Assembly (NCBI GenBank): GCA_041665285.1
Contig: JBAYJC010000005.1
Location: 20,157 to 84,156, forward strand
Direction of reading: 5' to 3'
DNA length: 64,000 nt
From: JBAYJC01 sp041665285
GTDB taxonomy: Bacteria > Patescibacteriota > Patescibacteriia > 2-12-FULL-60-25
The notes under the pieces were generated by a model that was given only the letters and a program-made list of their open reading frames with translations, was not told the DNA's origin and did not search any database. Numbering within the stretch: the first letter of the stretch is position 1; each line of letters begins with the position of its first letter. This document shows positions 24,828 to 33,449 of this stretch, piece by piece. A program made the position numbers and the translations under genes.

Positions 24828-25319
24828 TCAGGCCAGGAGCTCGCGGATCTTGGTGCCCGGCATCTCCTGCGCGAGTAGAGCCGCGGCCACCACGTCCGAG
24901 GCCTTGTGGCTCCCGCTCATCACGAACCGGACTTCCTCCTCGTCCGTGATGTTCAGCGCCGAGAGCAGGGCACTGCGCGCGATCAACTCGCCCACGAGTG
25001 TTCTGCCTATCAGGTCGGTGGGCATGAGCGTCCCATGATTCAGGCTCGGCCCATAGTCGATCCTCCCGATCTCGAGGTACTCCCTGACCACGCGCACGAG
25101 GAACTCCATCTCTTCCTCCGGCCCCTCGTACACACCCTCGTCCCAGCACCCGGGCCAGGCAGATGTCCGGGTGCGGATGAGCTCGGGCGTGACCATTAGG
25201 ATCTGGGCACTCCAGCCCAGGTCGCACGCGACCAGGACGTCCAGCGCCCTGTCCGCAGTCTCCGTGCGACTGATCTCAGTCCTCTGGCCATTGAAACGAA
25301 TCGAGGTGAATTTGATCAC
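24828..25319 (-). CDS. Hypothetical protein (163 aa)
   Basis: Start GTG 25319 (VIKFTSIRFNGQRTE) behind AGGAGAAAGACA. Soluble; beta-rich N-terminus, acidic centre (YEGPEEEMEFLVRVVREYLE) and helical C-terminus (KASDVVAAALLAQEM). No recognised motif. Flanked by two copies of a ~73-bp direct repeat: one between its stop and the next gene, the other between its start and the stop of the upstream gene. Confidence 0.65.
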   Translation of the reverse strand: MIKFTSIRFNGQRTEISRTETADRALDVLVACDLGWSAQILMVTPELIRTRTSAWPGCWDEGVYEGPEEEMEFLVRVVREYLEIGRIDYGPSLNHGTLMPTDLIGRTLVGELIARSALLSALNITDEEEVRFVMSGSHKASDVVAAALLAQEMPGTKIRELLA

Positions 25320-25361
25320 TGTCTTTCTCCTGCATCAGCGCGCGAAGAAAAGTCCTCGCGG

Positions 25362-25434
25362 TCTCATGTGGAGCCACGGCAAGAAGTTTTGCGCCGTGAC
25401 CTTGCCGAGCAGACCCGTCGGCGGTGGTGGGGGG
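25362..25434. repeat. Direct repeat, copy 2 (about 73 bp)
   Basis: Aligned base for base with 24748-24820 at a distance of 614 bp, diverging only near the GC-rich end. It follows the stop of the 25436-25945 gene. Confidence 0.8.
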
Positions 25435-25435
25435 G

Positions 25436-25945
25436 TCAGTTTCCGTCATCTCGTTGTGTGTCTTGGCTCCTTCGCGGTACGAGGCACATGTAGGGGTCCT
25501 CGTTTCGGCGTCTCATTGCCGCCCCCATGATTTCGATCATGGCTCGCCACATGACGTTCTGTGTCCCCGTCAGGACCTCGTCGGCTGTGAGCCGTGGCCT
25601 TTCGAACACAGGAAACGTTGGCAGTTGGTCAGGTAGTGGTGCCAACCACAGCCCCGTCGGTCTGGCGGTGGGCATTTCTGCCTCCACGGGCCGCGGAGCA
25701 ATGATCGTCACAGGTCGCCGCGTTGCCACGAGACGCCTGTGCCTGTTACGCACACGAGATGTTGGCGTGTTACGCACCGACGATGACTCGCCGATGCGTT
25801 TTTGCGAGCCTTTCGTCAGGCTCCTCGTTTCCATGTCGCCACGGCGCGTGACGCCGATGGCACTGACTCGGACGACCCCTACAGAGGGTCGCTGCCCCAC
25901 GCAATCGAGGACCAGGAGAGCCACCAGGGCAAGGATGCGCTTCAT
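25436..25945 (-). CDS. Probable secreted or lipid-anchored protein (169 aa)
   Basis: ATG 25945 (MKRILALVALLVLDC) behind GAGGGAAC. A short basic and hydrophobic N-terminus ends in LVLDC; Cys15 could be lipidated, although Asp before Cys is unusual for a lipobox, so simple export is the safer reading. The mature part is basic and Arg-rich (NRHRRLVATRRP) and probably extended. Its promoter (26100-26128) implies a leader of about 150 bases. No recognised domain. Confidence 0.6.
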   Translation of the reverse strand: MKRILALVALLVLDCVGQRPSVGVVRVSAIGVTRRGDMETRSLTKGSQKRIGESSSVRNTPTSRVRNRHRRLVATRRPVTIIAPRPVEAEMPTARPTGLWLAPLPDQLPTFPVFERPRLTADEVLTGTQNVMWRAMIEIMGAAMRRRNEDPYMCLVPRRSQDTQRDDGN

Positions 25946-26099
25946 GTTCCCTCGTTTGGGCTTCTCATACACCGACCTCTTCGGCGAATGGAAGATCCCA
26001 GATTCGGTGATAAAGGAGGATTTATCAGCGAATTTGAGATCTTCCAGGAGCCTGATTGCTTTATTTCTAAAGCAAATTCTGCTCCAGAGCAACCATACA

Positions 26100-26128
26100 A
26101 GAATAGCATAAAAATGGGGTTTTGTCAA
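26100..26128 (-). promoter_or_regulatory. Promoter of the 25436-25945 gene
   Basis: TTGACA (26123-26128), 17 bases ending TGC, TATTCT (26100-26105). The start codon is about 155 bases downstream. Confidence 0.75.
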
Positions 26129-26166
26129 GCGTGGGCGTACAATCCAAGAATCCGCCAAGGGGGTTT

Positions 26167-26283
26167 GGGGTCAGGTACCGATTATGCGACCGCCTTCGTT
26201 TTTGAAGATAAAATTTATGCTGGGTTGTGCAGTAATTTTGCATTATTACTCCGTCATTAGGATTGAATTTGGTACCTGACCCC
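26167..26283. mobile_element. MITE-like element A, copy 2 (117 bp)
   Basis: Perfect 13-bp terminal inverted repeat GGGGTCAGGTACC / GGTACCTGACCCC. No gene inside. Pairs with 17926-18041. Confidence 0.75.
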
Positions 26284-26287
26284 AACA

Positions 26288-26326
26288 GAAAACCGGCTCG
26301 ACTTACATCGAACCGGTTTTTTTCTC
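26288..26326. terminator. pnp terminator
   Basis: AACCGGTTCGA / TCGAGCCGGTT stem on the minus strand followed by TTC; T-tract also on the plus strand, so bidirectional. Confidence 0.7.
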
Positions 26327-26328
26327 TA

Positions 26329-28650
26329 TTAGAATCCAATGGCTGGATCTACGTCTTTGCGTTCTGGACGTGGGCGGGGGGCGCTGAAGCCTCCTGCGCT
26401 GGCTGGACGTGGTGGGCGAGGGCCGCGGTCATTGCCTTTGCCGCCGTTAAAGCCGCCTGGGCGAGGGCCGCGTGGGCCGCGATCGTCGCTTCCGCCGGCT
26501 GGCGGAGGTGGAATCACGTTGCCTTCAATGCGTTTCATGGACAGGTTGACGCGTCCCATGGAATCGATTTCATGCACGATGACCTTGACCATTTGCCCGA
26601 CTTTTACAATGTCATCGACTTTGTTCACGCGATACGGCGCCATTTCGCTGATGTGCACCAAGCCTTCGACTTTCGGAAGGATCTCGACAAACGCGCCGAA
26701 GTCGAGGATGCGCGTGACTGGGCCTTCGAATGTTTCGCCGGCTTGGACTTCGCGTGTGAGCTGTTTGATCCAGTTTACTGCGGCTTCCATGGATTCTGGA
26801 TTTACGGATGTCACCATGACAAGACCGTTGTCTTCAATGTCGATCTCTACCTTATATTTGTTGATGATCTCGTTGATGACCTTGCCACCTGGACCAATCA
26901 CATCGCGAATTTTTTCCGGATTGATCATGAAGGAAACGATACGCGGCGCATACTTTGATAATTCTGCGCGTGGTTTCGGGATCATGGCTTCGATCACATC
27001 GAGAATCTGGAGACGCGCCTTTTTCGCCTTTTCGAGTGTCTCTGTCACAACAGCCCAAGGCAAGCCGCTGGTTTTGGTATCCATCTGAATAGCGGTGATA
27101 CCTGTGCGTGTGCCAGCAATTTTGAAATCCATGCCGCCCTCGCCATCTTCCAAGTCCTGCAAATCTGTGATGACTTGGTAGCGTCCTGTTTTTTCATCTG
27201 ATGCCATGCCCATGGCAATGCCTGCAACTGGCGCTTTGATCGGCACGCCTGCGTCCATGAGCGCGAGTGTGGATCCGCACGTTGCGCCCATGGAAGATGA
27301 GCCATTGGAACCAAGCACTTCGGAAACAACGCGAATGGTGTAGGGGAAGGATTCAATGTCTGGCAACACGCTCATGATGGCGCGTTCCGCAAGAGCGCCG
27401 TGACCGATTTCACGACGGCCAGGGCCGCGACTGCCTTTCGTTTCGCCAACGCTGTAAGACGGGAAGTTGTAGTGGTGGAAGTAACGCTTTTTGATCTGAT
27501 ATTCCATGGTATCAAGCGTTTGCTCCATGCTTGGTGCGCCGAGCGTGACGCTGGAGAGCACCTGTGTGGAACCGCGCTCAAACAAACCAGAGCCATGCGT
27601 TCGAGGCAAAACGCCAACAAGCACGCCAAGCGGACGGATTTCGTCCAATGCGCGGCCATCAGCACGACGTTTTTCATCCAAAATCATGCGTGTGACTTCT
27701 TCGTCGACAAATCCGTCGACAATTTCTTCAGCGCGTTTAGCCTGATCTTTGGCAATGCCCATGTCACCCAAATGCATCTGTACTTCCTTTTTTAAACGTG
27801 AGACCGCGGCTTTGCGATCTGCTTTGCGCTTAAGAGGCTCTGCAAAAAGAACATTGCGCTTTGTTTCGAGAAACGCATGTGCTTTTTTATGAATCTCTTC
27901 AATTTCCGCGCGCTTAGCCGCCTCTTCTTCGTTTTTTGGTTTGCTCGGGTCGATTTTGGCTTTGCCGTTTTCCTTGGCCACCTTGTTGATGAGGTCGATC
28001 ACAGGGCCAAGGCTCTTCAATGCAAACTCCATGGCTTCAAGCATGATGTCCTCTGGCACTTCTTTTGCTCCAGCCTCGACCATCACGGTCTTATCCGGCA
28101 TGCCTGCGACGATCAGCTCAAAATCACCTTGCGCTACTTCTGCGTATGTTGGGTTCAAGATCATCTTGCCATCTTTGCGTCCAATGCGGACTGCGGCCAA
28201 AGGACCGTTCCATGGAATGTCTGAAAGCATGAGCGCGCAAGAAGCGCCGATCAAGCCAGGGACATCTGCGTCATTTTCTTGGTCATGCGAGAAAACTGTC
28301 GCAACGACCGCAATCTCATTACGCAACGCCTCTGGGAAAAGAGGACGGATCGCGCGGTCAATCAACCGACCAGACAAGATGGCCTCGTCTGTCGGGCGAC
28401 CTTCGCGTTTGATAAATCGCGAGCCCTTGATACGCCCTGCGGCATACATTCGCTCTTCGTATTCCACGGTAAGCGGGAAAAAATCCTGCCCTTCCTTTAC
28501 TTCGCCTAGTGTTGCGGTGCAAAGGGTCACGGTGTCGCCATAACGCACAACGCAGGAGCCGTTGGCCTGTTGCGCCAGCTGTCCCGTGGAGATCGTAAGC
28601 GTGCGTCCGCCTACGTCAATCGAATACTCTTTTGGTGCTTGGATAGCCAT
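26329..28650 (-). CDS. pnp: Polyribonucleotide nucleotidyltransferase (PNPase)
   Basis: 773 residues from ATG 28650; a 3'-5' phosphorolytic exoribonuclease acting in mRNA turnover. Order: first RNase PH core (GDTVTLCTATLG, EYEERMYAAGRIKGSRFIKR), a helical linker, second RNase PH core (RADGRALDEIRPL, RTHGSGLFERGSTQVLSSVT, GSNGSSSMGATCGSTLALMD), KH (IRDVIGPGGKVINEI), S1 (GPVTRILDFGAFVEILP). The tail of about 55 residues is Gly/Pro/Arg-rich (GGSDDRGPRGPRPGG), which may add RNA binding. Unlike in many bacteria rpsO is not adjacent; it lies 5 kb away at 33450. Confidence 0.97.
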   Translation of the reverse strand: MAIQAPKEYSIDVGGRTLTISTGQLAQQANGSCVVRYGDTVTLCTATLGEVKEGQDFFPLTVEYEERMYAAGRIKGSRFIKREGRPTDEAILSGRLIDRAIRPLFPEALRNEIAVVATVFSHDQENDADVPGLIGASCALMLSDIPWNGPLAAVRIGRKDGKMILNPTYAEVAQGDFELIVAGMPDKTVMVEAGAKEVPEDIMLEAMEFALKSLGPVIDLINKVAKENGKAKIDPSKPKNEEEAAKRAEIEEIHKKAHAFLETKRNVLFAEPLKRKADRKAAVSRLKKEVQMHLGDMGIAKDQAKRAEEIVDGFVDEEVTRMILDEKRRADGRALDEIRPLGVLVGVLPRTHGSGLFERGSTQVLSSVTLGAPSMEQTLDTMEYQIKKRYFHHYNFPSYSVGETKGSRGPGRREIGHGALAERAIMSVLPDIESFPYTIRVVSEVLGSNGSSSMGATCGSTLALMDAGVPIKAPVAGIAMGMASDEKTGRYQVITDLQDLEDGEGGMDFKIAGTRTGITAIQMDTKTSGLPWAVVTETLEKAKKARLQILDVIEAMIPKPRAELSKYAPRIVSFMINPEKIRDVIGPGGKVINEIINKYKVEIDIEDNGLVMVTSVNPESMEAAVNWIKQLTREVQAGETFEGPVTRILDFGAFVEILPKVEGLVHISEMAPYRVNKVDDIVKVGQMVKVIVHEIDSMGRVNLSMKRIEGNVIPPPPAGGSDDRGPRGPRPGGFNGGKGNDRGPRPPRPASAGGFSAPRPRPERKDVDPAIGF

Positions 28651-28839
28651 AAAAGATACTCTAGAGGCGTATCGTAATACGCCTGAAAGATAAATAATGA
28701 TGTCGTAAGCCAATCCTGGCTTTTCCTCGTCCGGAGACGGAAGCCGCTTTTTGCGTCTCGGCGTCTCAGGGCGAGCTCTACGCAGGTACCCTGCGCGTCC
28801 ACAGCATGCCAAAAAAGGGGGAAATGAGCAAGGGAGGGG

Positions 28840-28868
28840 TTGACAAAAACGCAATTTTACGCAATCAT
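28840..28868 (+). promoter_or_regulatory. Putative promoter of the 28924-29139 gene
   Basis: TTGACA (28840-28845) with 17 bases to AATCAT (28863-28868); the -35 is perfect, the -10 weak. Confidence 0.45.
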
Positions 28869-28923
28869 CGCAACGTGTTCAAGCTCCACTATTCGGAGCG
28901 TGACGAGCACGAAGGAGGCTATC

Positions 28924-29139
28924 ATGGCGGTTTTACGTGAAGTACGTGAGCTGAGCAGACCAGGAAGCTACGCGGTCTACCTGGTCCGCGGAGTCGACTC
29001 GGACTCGCACAGCCAGTTGCGGGCTGAGGCTCTGTCGGGTTGTGGCATCAACGACCCGATCGCCGAGATCCGGGCGCTTCAACCCAACGATGAGAGGAGC
29101 GACCTGCTCGTGATCGTGACCGAGCGCTACCGGCGCTGA
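28924..29139 (+). CDS. Small hypothetical protein (71 aa)
   Basis: ATG 28924 (MAVLREVRELSRPGSYAVYL) follows AAGGAGG. Beta-alpha-beta layout: SYAVYLVRGVD, a helical stretch, then SDLLVIVTERYRR. Similar in size and style to the small accessory genes on the minus strand, but plus strand and divergent from pnp. Own promoter and own terminator. No recognised family. Confidence 0.6.
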   Translation: MAVLREVRELSRPGSYAVYLVRGVDSDSHSQLRAEALSGCGINDPIAEIRALQPNDERSDLLVIVTERYRR

Positions 29140-29202
29140 CCTGCCCCTCAGGGTCTCTCGCCGGTATCCGATGAACCTGATCCCCGGGGCTACGCCCTGA
29201 AC

Positions 29203-29247
29203 CAAAGCCGCCCTGACGATCCTCGTCACGGCGGCTTTTTATTTTTC
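29203..29247 (+). terminator. Terminator of the 28924-29139 gene
   Basis: AAAGCCGCC / GGCGGCTTT stem followed by TTATTTTT. Confidence 0.85.
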
Positions 29248-29255
29248 AGCGATTT

Positions 29256-29717
29256 TTACGCCTGCGGAAATGGTTCGAGCGCGAGGATTCTCTGCGCGGA
29301 AGCGTGATCCAAAACTTTACGCGACTCTAAATCCTCAATAAGCACAGAAAGCTTAGTATTCGTTCTGCGGGAAAGATGTATGAGCTCGTCACGAAGCGAG
29401 GTGAGCCGCTCATCAAGATAATCTTTCGTGACCATTGCTCCCTCAATGCGTTCAAATCGCTGATCCATGCCTTCGAGGCGGTTATCGATTTGCTCGAACC
29501 GTTGGTCGATCTGCTCGAAACGGTTATCGATCTGCTCGAAACGGTTATCGATTTGCTCGAAACGGTTATCGATTTGCTCGAACCGATGATCAACTCGTTG
29601 AAACTGTTGATCGATCTGTTCGAATTGCTGTTTCATGCTGACAAAACGACTTTCTGTATCTGACGCGAAGACATTGATCGCGTCTAAAACATCTTGAATT
29701 GTACGTTCGTTGGACAT
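29256..29717 (-). CDS. Coiled-coil heptad-repeat protein
   Basis: 153 residues from ATG 29717. The centre is a near-perfect run of heptads FEQIDNR / FEQIDQR (about residues 30-80), a long coiled coil, with a short helical end (LIEDLESRKVLDHASAQRILAL). The same family occurs at 42540-42992 (HRFDRVDRRLHSMDNRF); both genes are preceded by the TTGACA-N14-TGGAACGCAGTAGA motif. The heptads are encoded by a 21-bp tandem repeat, so length may vary between strains. Such proteins are widespread in Patescibacteria; function unknown. Confidence 0.75.
   Translation of the reverse strand: MSNERTIQDVLDAINVFASDTESRFVSMKQQFEQIDQQFQRVDHRFEQIDNRFEQIDNRFEQIDNRFEQIDQRFEQIDNRLEGMDQRFERIEGAMVTKDYLDERLTSLRDELIHLSRRTNTKLSVLIEDLESRKVLDHASAQRILALEPFPQA
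29476..29592. repeat. 21-bp tandem repeat within the coiled-coil gene
   Basis: About five units of the form TCGAAACGGTTATCGATTTGC with few differences, each encoding one heptad on the minus strand. Confidence 0.8.
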
Positions 29718-29749
29718 AGAGAGGGGAGAAAAGATGAATGAGTTCTCCT

Positions 29750-29783
29750 TCTACTGCGTTCCATGAAATGAAACAATTGTCAA
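29750..29783 (-). promoter_or_regulatory. TTGACA-N14-TGGAACGCAGTAGA motif, copy 3
   Basis: On the minus strand TTGACA (29778-29783), 14 bases, TGGAACGCAGTAGA (29750-29763), upstream of the coiled-coil gene at 29256-29717. Confidence 0.65.
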
Positions 29784-29791
29784 GAGGATAA

Positions 29792-30481
29792 CTAGAATGT
29801 TACGCGCACTTTTCTTGATCCGCTGTCCGCATTCCCAGGTCGTGGTGGTCGTGGAGAGGAAGGGCGCCGCTTTTCTTCTGAAGCCGCAAGTTTGATGGGC
29901 GGGGGAAGGTCATCGTGGTCCTCAAACATTTTTTCGAGATCGTCGCTTCGTTTTCCTGTGCGTGGCGTGGCTCCACCGCGATGCGGACGAATGATGAATT
30001 GGTCTGGGTCGCTGGCAAGATCAATGAAATCATCTGCAACTTCTTTGAGGCGTGCGTTTGTCGATGCGGCAAAGGCGATGATTTCACATACAACACCGTG
30101 GCTCTTGAGATATTCGACGAGCGGCACAAAATCACCGTCGCCTGTGGCGAGAATAACGACATCGACACGTGAAGAAATACTGATCGCGTCAACGCACATC
30201 CCCACATCCCAATCGGCCTTCTTTTCGCCGCTTGCAAATTCTTGGACGTCCTTGATCTTGAGCTCAATGCCGTTTTGCGTCAGCGCATCAAAAAATGCCT
30301 GTTCTTCGCCACTTTTAGACTTGGCGACATAGGCGATGGCGCGGACGACTTGGCGAACGCCAATAGCCGCGTCAACAAGAGCCGCAAAATTCACCCGGCC
30401 ACCGTAAAGGTGTTTTGCCGAGTGATACATGTTCTGTGTGTCAATGAAAATGGCCGCACGTTGGTCTGGTCTTCGAATCAT
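29792..30481 (-). CDS. NYN-domain (LabA/DUF88-type) putative ribonuclease
   Basis: 229 residues from ATG 30481; a TTG nine residues upstream is in frame. The first ~165 residues form a NYN/PIN-like fold with the expected acidic residues: AIFIDTQNM (Asp), KKADWDVGMCVDA, and ATGDGDFVPLVEYL. Members are metal-dependent RNases or RNA-processing factors. The C-terminal 60 residues are charged and Pro/Arg-rich (RRPSSPRPPRPG), probably a flexible RNA-binding tail. Divergent from the gene at 30621; no own ribosome site visible. Confidence 0.85.
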   Translation of the reverse strand: MIRRPDQRAAIFIDTQNMYHSAKHLYGGRVNFAALVDAAIGVRQVVRAIAYVAKSKSGEEQAFFDALTQNGIELKIKDVQEFASGEKKADWDVGMCVDAISISSRVDVVILATGDGDFVPLVEYLKSHGVVCEIIAFAASTNARLKEVADDFIDLASDPDQFIIRPHRGGATPRTGKRSDDLEKMFEDHDDLPPPIKLAASEEKRRPSSPRPPRPGNADSGSRKVRVTF

Positions 30482-30620
30482 AAAAATTTTTGTCAAAGTC
30501 GAAAAAGTGGAACTTATAGGGAGCGTAACAGGAAAGGCGCTAGGCGTCCAATGAGAGGGGATTTGATCTCATGACGGTATTGTGTGGAGGTTTTCGTGTT
30601 GATACCCTGATGAGAATCGT

Positions 30621-32282
30621 ATGAAAGAAACCCTATCTGTTCCTCCCTCTTCTTCGGTTGAGGAGGCATCTGCGGTGAAGACAGCGCGAAATGTGAGTGG
30701 TCGAATATCTCCTCATGAAGCAAGAGAGCCAGACGTGGATCAGAAAGTGGAAGCGCTCTTAGACAAGCTTTTTGCCGGACAGCCCATTGATCATGAGGCA
30801 TTGTCTGCACTCATGCGGATGCCTTTTGGCCCAGAAACAGCGACATCGAAAATGCAGGAGACACTTCAAAATATATTGCAAGAGAATCCTTGCTCGTTTG
30901 ATCAGTTGGACCTTTTGATGATCTCACGGCAAGCGAGTGATGAGTTCCGAGAGGTCGCTGATAGAGCGCTTGTTGCATTTGTCGGAGCGACATATGCGAA
31001 AAAATTAGAGAATACCGCTTATCGTGAGCAGTTGCGCGATCTTCTTGCGTTTATGGATGAACGTTTGCCACGAGCAGAGGACGATGAGGCTCTGCATGGG
31101 CAAGAGGGGCCGTTAGTTTTTAAGGAAGGCCATCGCACGTTGATGAATGTGCTTGCATTTCGTGAGTCTGTGGGGACGCGAGAGCAGGCAGAGCAACTTA
31201 TAAAGGCCATGGATTATCACATAGCAGATCCAGAGCTTCATTATCGGCACCCTGCTTTTTTTCATCCAGAGAAATCAGCGTTTATTGCCACAGAAAAGGG
31301 AAAAGACCTTGTTTGTTCTATGAATTTAAGCATGCGCTATGGAACAAAGAAGCAGAAAAATGGAGAAAACGATATTATCCAGACGTTTACTCGAGAAGAA
31401 CGAGAGGGGAACATACAAAAAACAACGTTTTTAGACAGGATGGTTTTTGAAGAACAGCATCAAAATAAGGCAACGGCTAAGCAAGTATTGCGTCAGTCCC
31501 TCGCATGGATGCTTGCAAAAAATGCCTCTGCAGAAAACCCTGATGAAAGACTGCAAGAGCTTTCCTTGTATGCAAATCTTGAAAAAGGCGGCTGGTATTG
31601 GATGTATCGTGGTTTTCAATGGGACAAGGAAGCAATGCTTGAGAAGCAAGTGCCATGGAAGTTTACGCCCGCAAGCGAGACGTCGAGTATAGAGGAGCGC
31701 ATGTTAGAGGCATATACCAAATCGCAAGCGGCTGACATAGATGCTCTCAAGCAACGAGCAGACGGGAAGCAGAGGGCCTTTGATTTGTTGAGGGAGAATT
31801 TTGTGCTCTCTCTCCAAGATAAATGGCGTGATATACGCAATGGCTTGGCGGGGAGCCAAAGTGGTCTTCGGGAAGAGGAAGCGCTTGAGCTGAAACAGAT
31901 TGATGAAGAGATAGAGCGTATCTTGGCAGATACTCGTTCACAGGATCCTGATCAAAGGCGCTCTGTGACGCCTCAACGACTAGGTGCAGTAGGAGAGGAG
32001 CTTTTGTTGATCCAGGATTCTTTTGGTCAATACCATTTGCTCCGCCAATTCCCTTTGGAGCAGGCACGTGCACAGGAATTGGGATGGGAGGTGCCGGAAA
32101 GTCACATGCGGTGGAATAAGGAGAAGGGGGCGCTTGAACCTGAGACCATGAGCGTGGGGCATTGCTTGATGATGGGAAGCCATTGGCGAGGCAAAGTAGA
32201 GCTCACAGAGGACGGCGAACAGCAAGGAAAAGCTCTGGCGCAATATGCAAAAAGTCTCAATGTTGTTCTTCCAAAACTATGA
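30621..32282 (+). CDS. Large hypothetical protein (553 aa)
   Basis: Complete frame from ATG 30621. Soluble and mostly helical, with a Ser/Val-rich start and charged helices throughout (EEEALELKQIDEEIERILA). Near the C-terminus is a more structured region (LLLIQDSFGQYHLLRQFPLEQ, EPETMSVGHCLMMGSHWRGKVELT). No signal peptide, membrane helix or motif I can name. Overlaps the next gene by four bases (ATGA), so the two form a translationally coupled pair. A further unknown protein of this kind is at 48452-49462. Confidence 0.7.
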   Translation: MKETLSVPPSSSVEEASAVKTARNVSGRISPHEAREPDVDQKVEALLDKLFAGQPIDHEALSALMRMPFGPETATSKMQETLQNILQENPCSFDQLDLLMISRQASDEFREVADRALVAFVGATYAKKLENTAYREQLRDLLAFMDERLPRAEDDEALHGQEGPLVFKEGHRTLMNVLAFRESVGTREQAEQLIKAMDYHIADPELHYRHPAFFHPEKSAFIATEKGKDLVCSMNLSMRYGTKKQKNGENDIIQTFTREEREGNIQKTTFLDRMVFEEQHQNKATAKQVLRQSLAWMLAKNASAENPDERLQELSLYANLEKGGWYWMYRGFQWDKEAMLEKQVPWKFTPASETSSIEERMLEAYTKSQAADIDALKQRADGKQRAFDLLRENFVLSLQDKWRDIRNGLAGSQSGLREEEALELKQIDEEIERILADTRSQDPDQRRSVTPQRLGAVGEELLLIQDSFGQYHLLRQFPLEQARAQELGWEVPESHMRWNKEKGALEPETMSVGHCLMMGSHWRGKVELTEDGEQQGKALAQYAKSLNVVLPKL

Positions 32283-32569
32283 AATCCTTTTCACCAAAAG
32301 ACAAAACCTGGGAGGGCTCTTGGGCAGGGAGAATCGTGAGCGAGGATGGTAGAGATTTACGCGACTCTGCTTTTCATGAGCGTATGATGGCAGAGCCTGG
32401 AGTAGGCATGGAACAGATGCGCAATAGCGTTGTTGAGATGGATATTGCTCAGCGGTTACAGATTATCAGGGATATTCGTGCTCAAAAACCAGAGGTTGCC
32501 GAGCAGATGTTAGAAACATTGGAGAAAAGTTACCCTCATCATCCAGATCGGGAGAAGTGGAGAAAATAA
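32279..32569 (+). CDS. Small hypothetical protein (96 aa), coupled to the preceding gene
   Basis: ATG 32279 overlaps the TGA of 30621-32282 in an ATGA junction, so translation is probably coupled. 96 residues, hydrophilic, helical (VEMDIAQRLQIIRDIRAQ), basic end (HHPDREKWRK). No known domain. The open frame starting at 32162 is an artefact of overlap. Confidence 0.65.
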   Translation: MKSFSPKDKTWEGSWAGRIVSEDGRDLRDSAFHERMMAEPGVGMEQMRNSVVEMDIAQRLQIIRDIRAQKPEVAEQMLETLEKSYPHHPDREKWRK

Positions 32570-32591
32570 AAACACCATCACAAGGGATGGA
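32566..32591 (-). terminator. Terminator of the sirtuin gene
   Basis: CCATC CCTTGT GATGG followed by TGTTTTTATTTT on the minus strand. Confidence 0.75.
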
Positions 32592-32593
32592 TG

Positions 32594-33331
32594 TTACGCG
32601 AAGAGGCGTTCGAGCGCTTCGTCTGCGTTGAGACGGATTTTGAGGACCGCGTCTACGTCGTTTTCGTGGGGGTTGATGTCTGCGATCACGGCACCGTGGG
32701 CCCTGGCGATGTTGGGAATGAGCGCCGCGGGCATGACCATGCCACTCGTGCCGATGATGATCACGAGCTTTGCCCTGATGGCGTTGATGCAAGCGCGCGC
32801 GTGAGCCTCGTCTGGAATGGACTCGCCGTACAGCACGACTGCGGGTCGCTCGAGAGCGCCGCACGCAGGGCAGGTCGGAAGCGTGTTGTACGAAAGGGCC
32901 GTGTCTTCGCGTTCGAGATGGCAGACCGTGCATCGGTTACGCCACACGGAGCCGTGGAACCGGATCACGTCCGGATGTCCGGCGCGCTCGTGGAGGCCGT
33001 CGATGTTCTGCGTCACGAGTTCGACGTTCGTACGCTCCTTGGCCCATTTTGCGAGGAGGTGATGGGCGCGGCTGGGTTCGCAGTGGCTCAGCGCCTGACG
33101 CAGTTCCAGGTGCCACGCCCACACAGATGCGGGATCCGTGGCGAGCCGCTCCGGCGTGAGGAGCTCCTCGATGGGCTCCCCGCGCCACAGCCTGCCTGTA
33201 GCCTGGAAGGTAGGTACGCCGCACGAGGCAGAGATCCCCGCCCCGGTCGAGACCAGGACTGAGTACGTTTGGTCTTTGATGAGCTCCCGCAGGAGATCCA
33301 CGCACATATCCGACAGTTCTTCTCGGTCCAT
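32594..33331 (-). CDS. cobB: Sir2-family NAD-dependent protein deacylase
   Basis: 245 residues from ATG 33331 behind GGAGGCGCC. NAD-binding GAGISASCGVPTFQ, TQNIDGLHERAG, the catalytic-His motif FHGSVWRNRC, a complete zinc finger (two Cys in CTVC, two in CPAC) and GTSGMVMPAALIP are all present. Sirtuins remove acetyl and other acyl groups from lysine with NAD. The residues that mark desuccinylase-type CobB (Tyr and Arg after the GAG motif) are not evident. GC-rich, like the accessory genes. Its TTGACA (33401-33406) overlaps the rpsO terminator. Confidence 0.92.
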   Translation of the reverse strand: MDREELSDMCVDLLRELIKDQTYSVLVSTGAGISASCGVPTFQATGRLWRGEPIEELLTPERLATDPASVWAWHLELRQALSHCEPSRAHHLLAKWAKERTNVELVTQNIDGLHERAGHPDVIRFHGSVWRNRCTVCHLEREDTALSYNTLPTCPACGALERPAVVLYGESIPDEAHARACINAIRAKLVIIIGTSGMVMPAALIPNIARAHGAVIADINPHENDVDAVLKIRLNADEALERLFA

Positions 33332-33407
33332 GGCGCCTCCGTGGTCCTGTTACCCAGACGGTTTTGGGCAACGCGCCACTTTGGCAAGAAAATGGCTCCT
33401 TGTCAAT

Positions 33408-33443
33408 ACAAAATCCCCTCCGACGAACGTCGGAGGGGATTTC
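33408..33443 (-). terminator. rpsO terminator
   Basis: AAATCCCCTCCGACG / CGTCGGAGGGGATTTT stem-loop; the T-tract runs into the TTGACA of the sirtuin promoter. Confidence 0.85.
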
Positions 33444-33449
33444 TGTCCT

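Noticed and set aside
24748..25434. CRISPR array or integron attC array
   Set aside because: Only two units, 614 bp apart with genes between; no short regular spacers and no integrase in the window.
29376..29663. Plus-strand frame opposite the coiled-coil gene
   Set aside because: It mirrors the 21-bp repeat; the minus frame forms perfect heptads and has the paralog at 42540.
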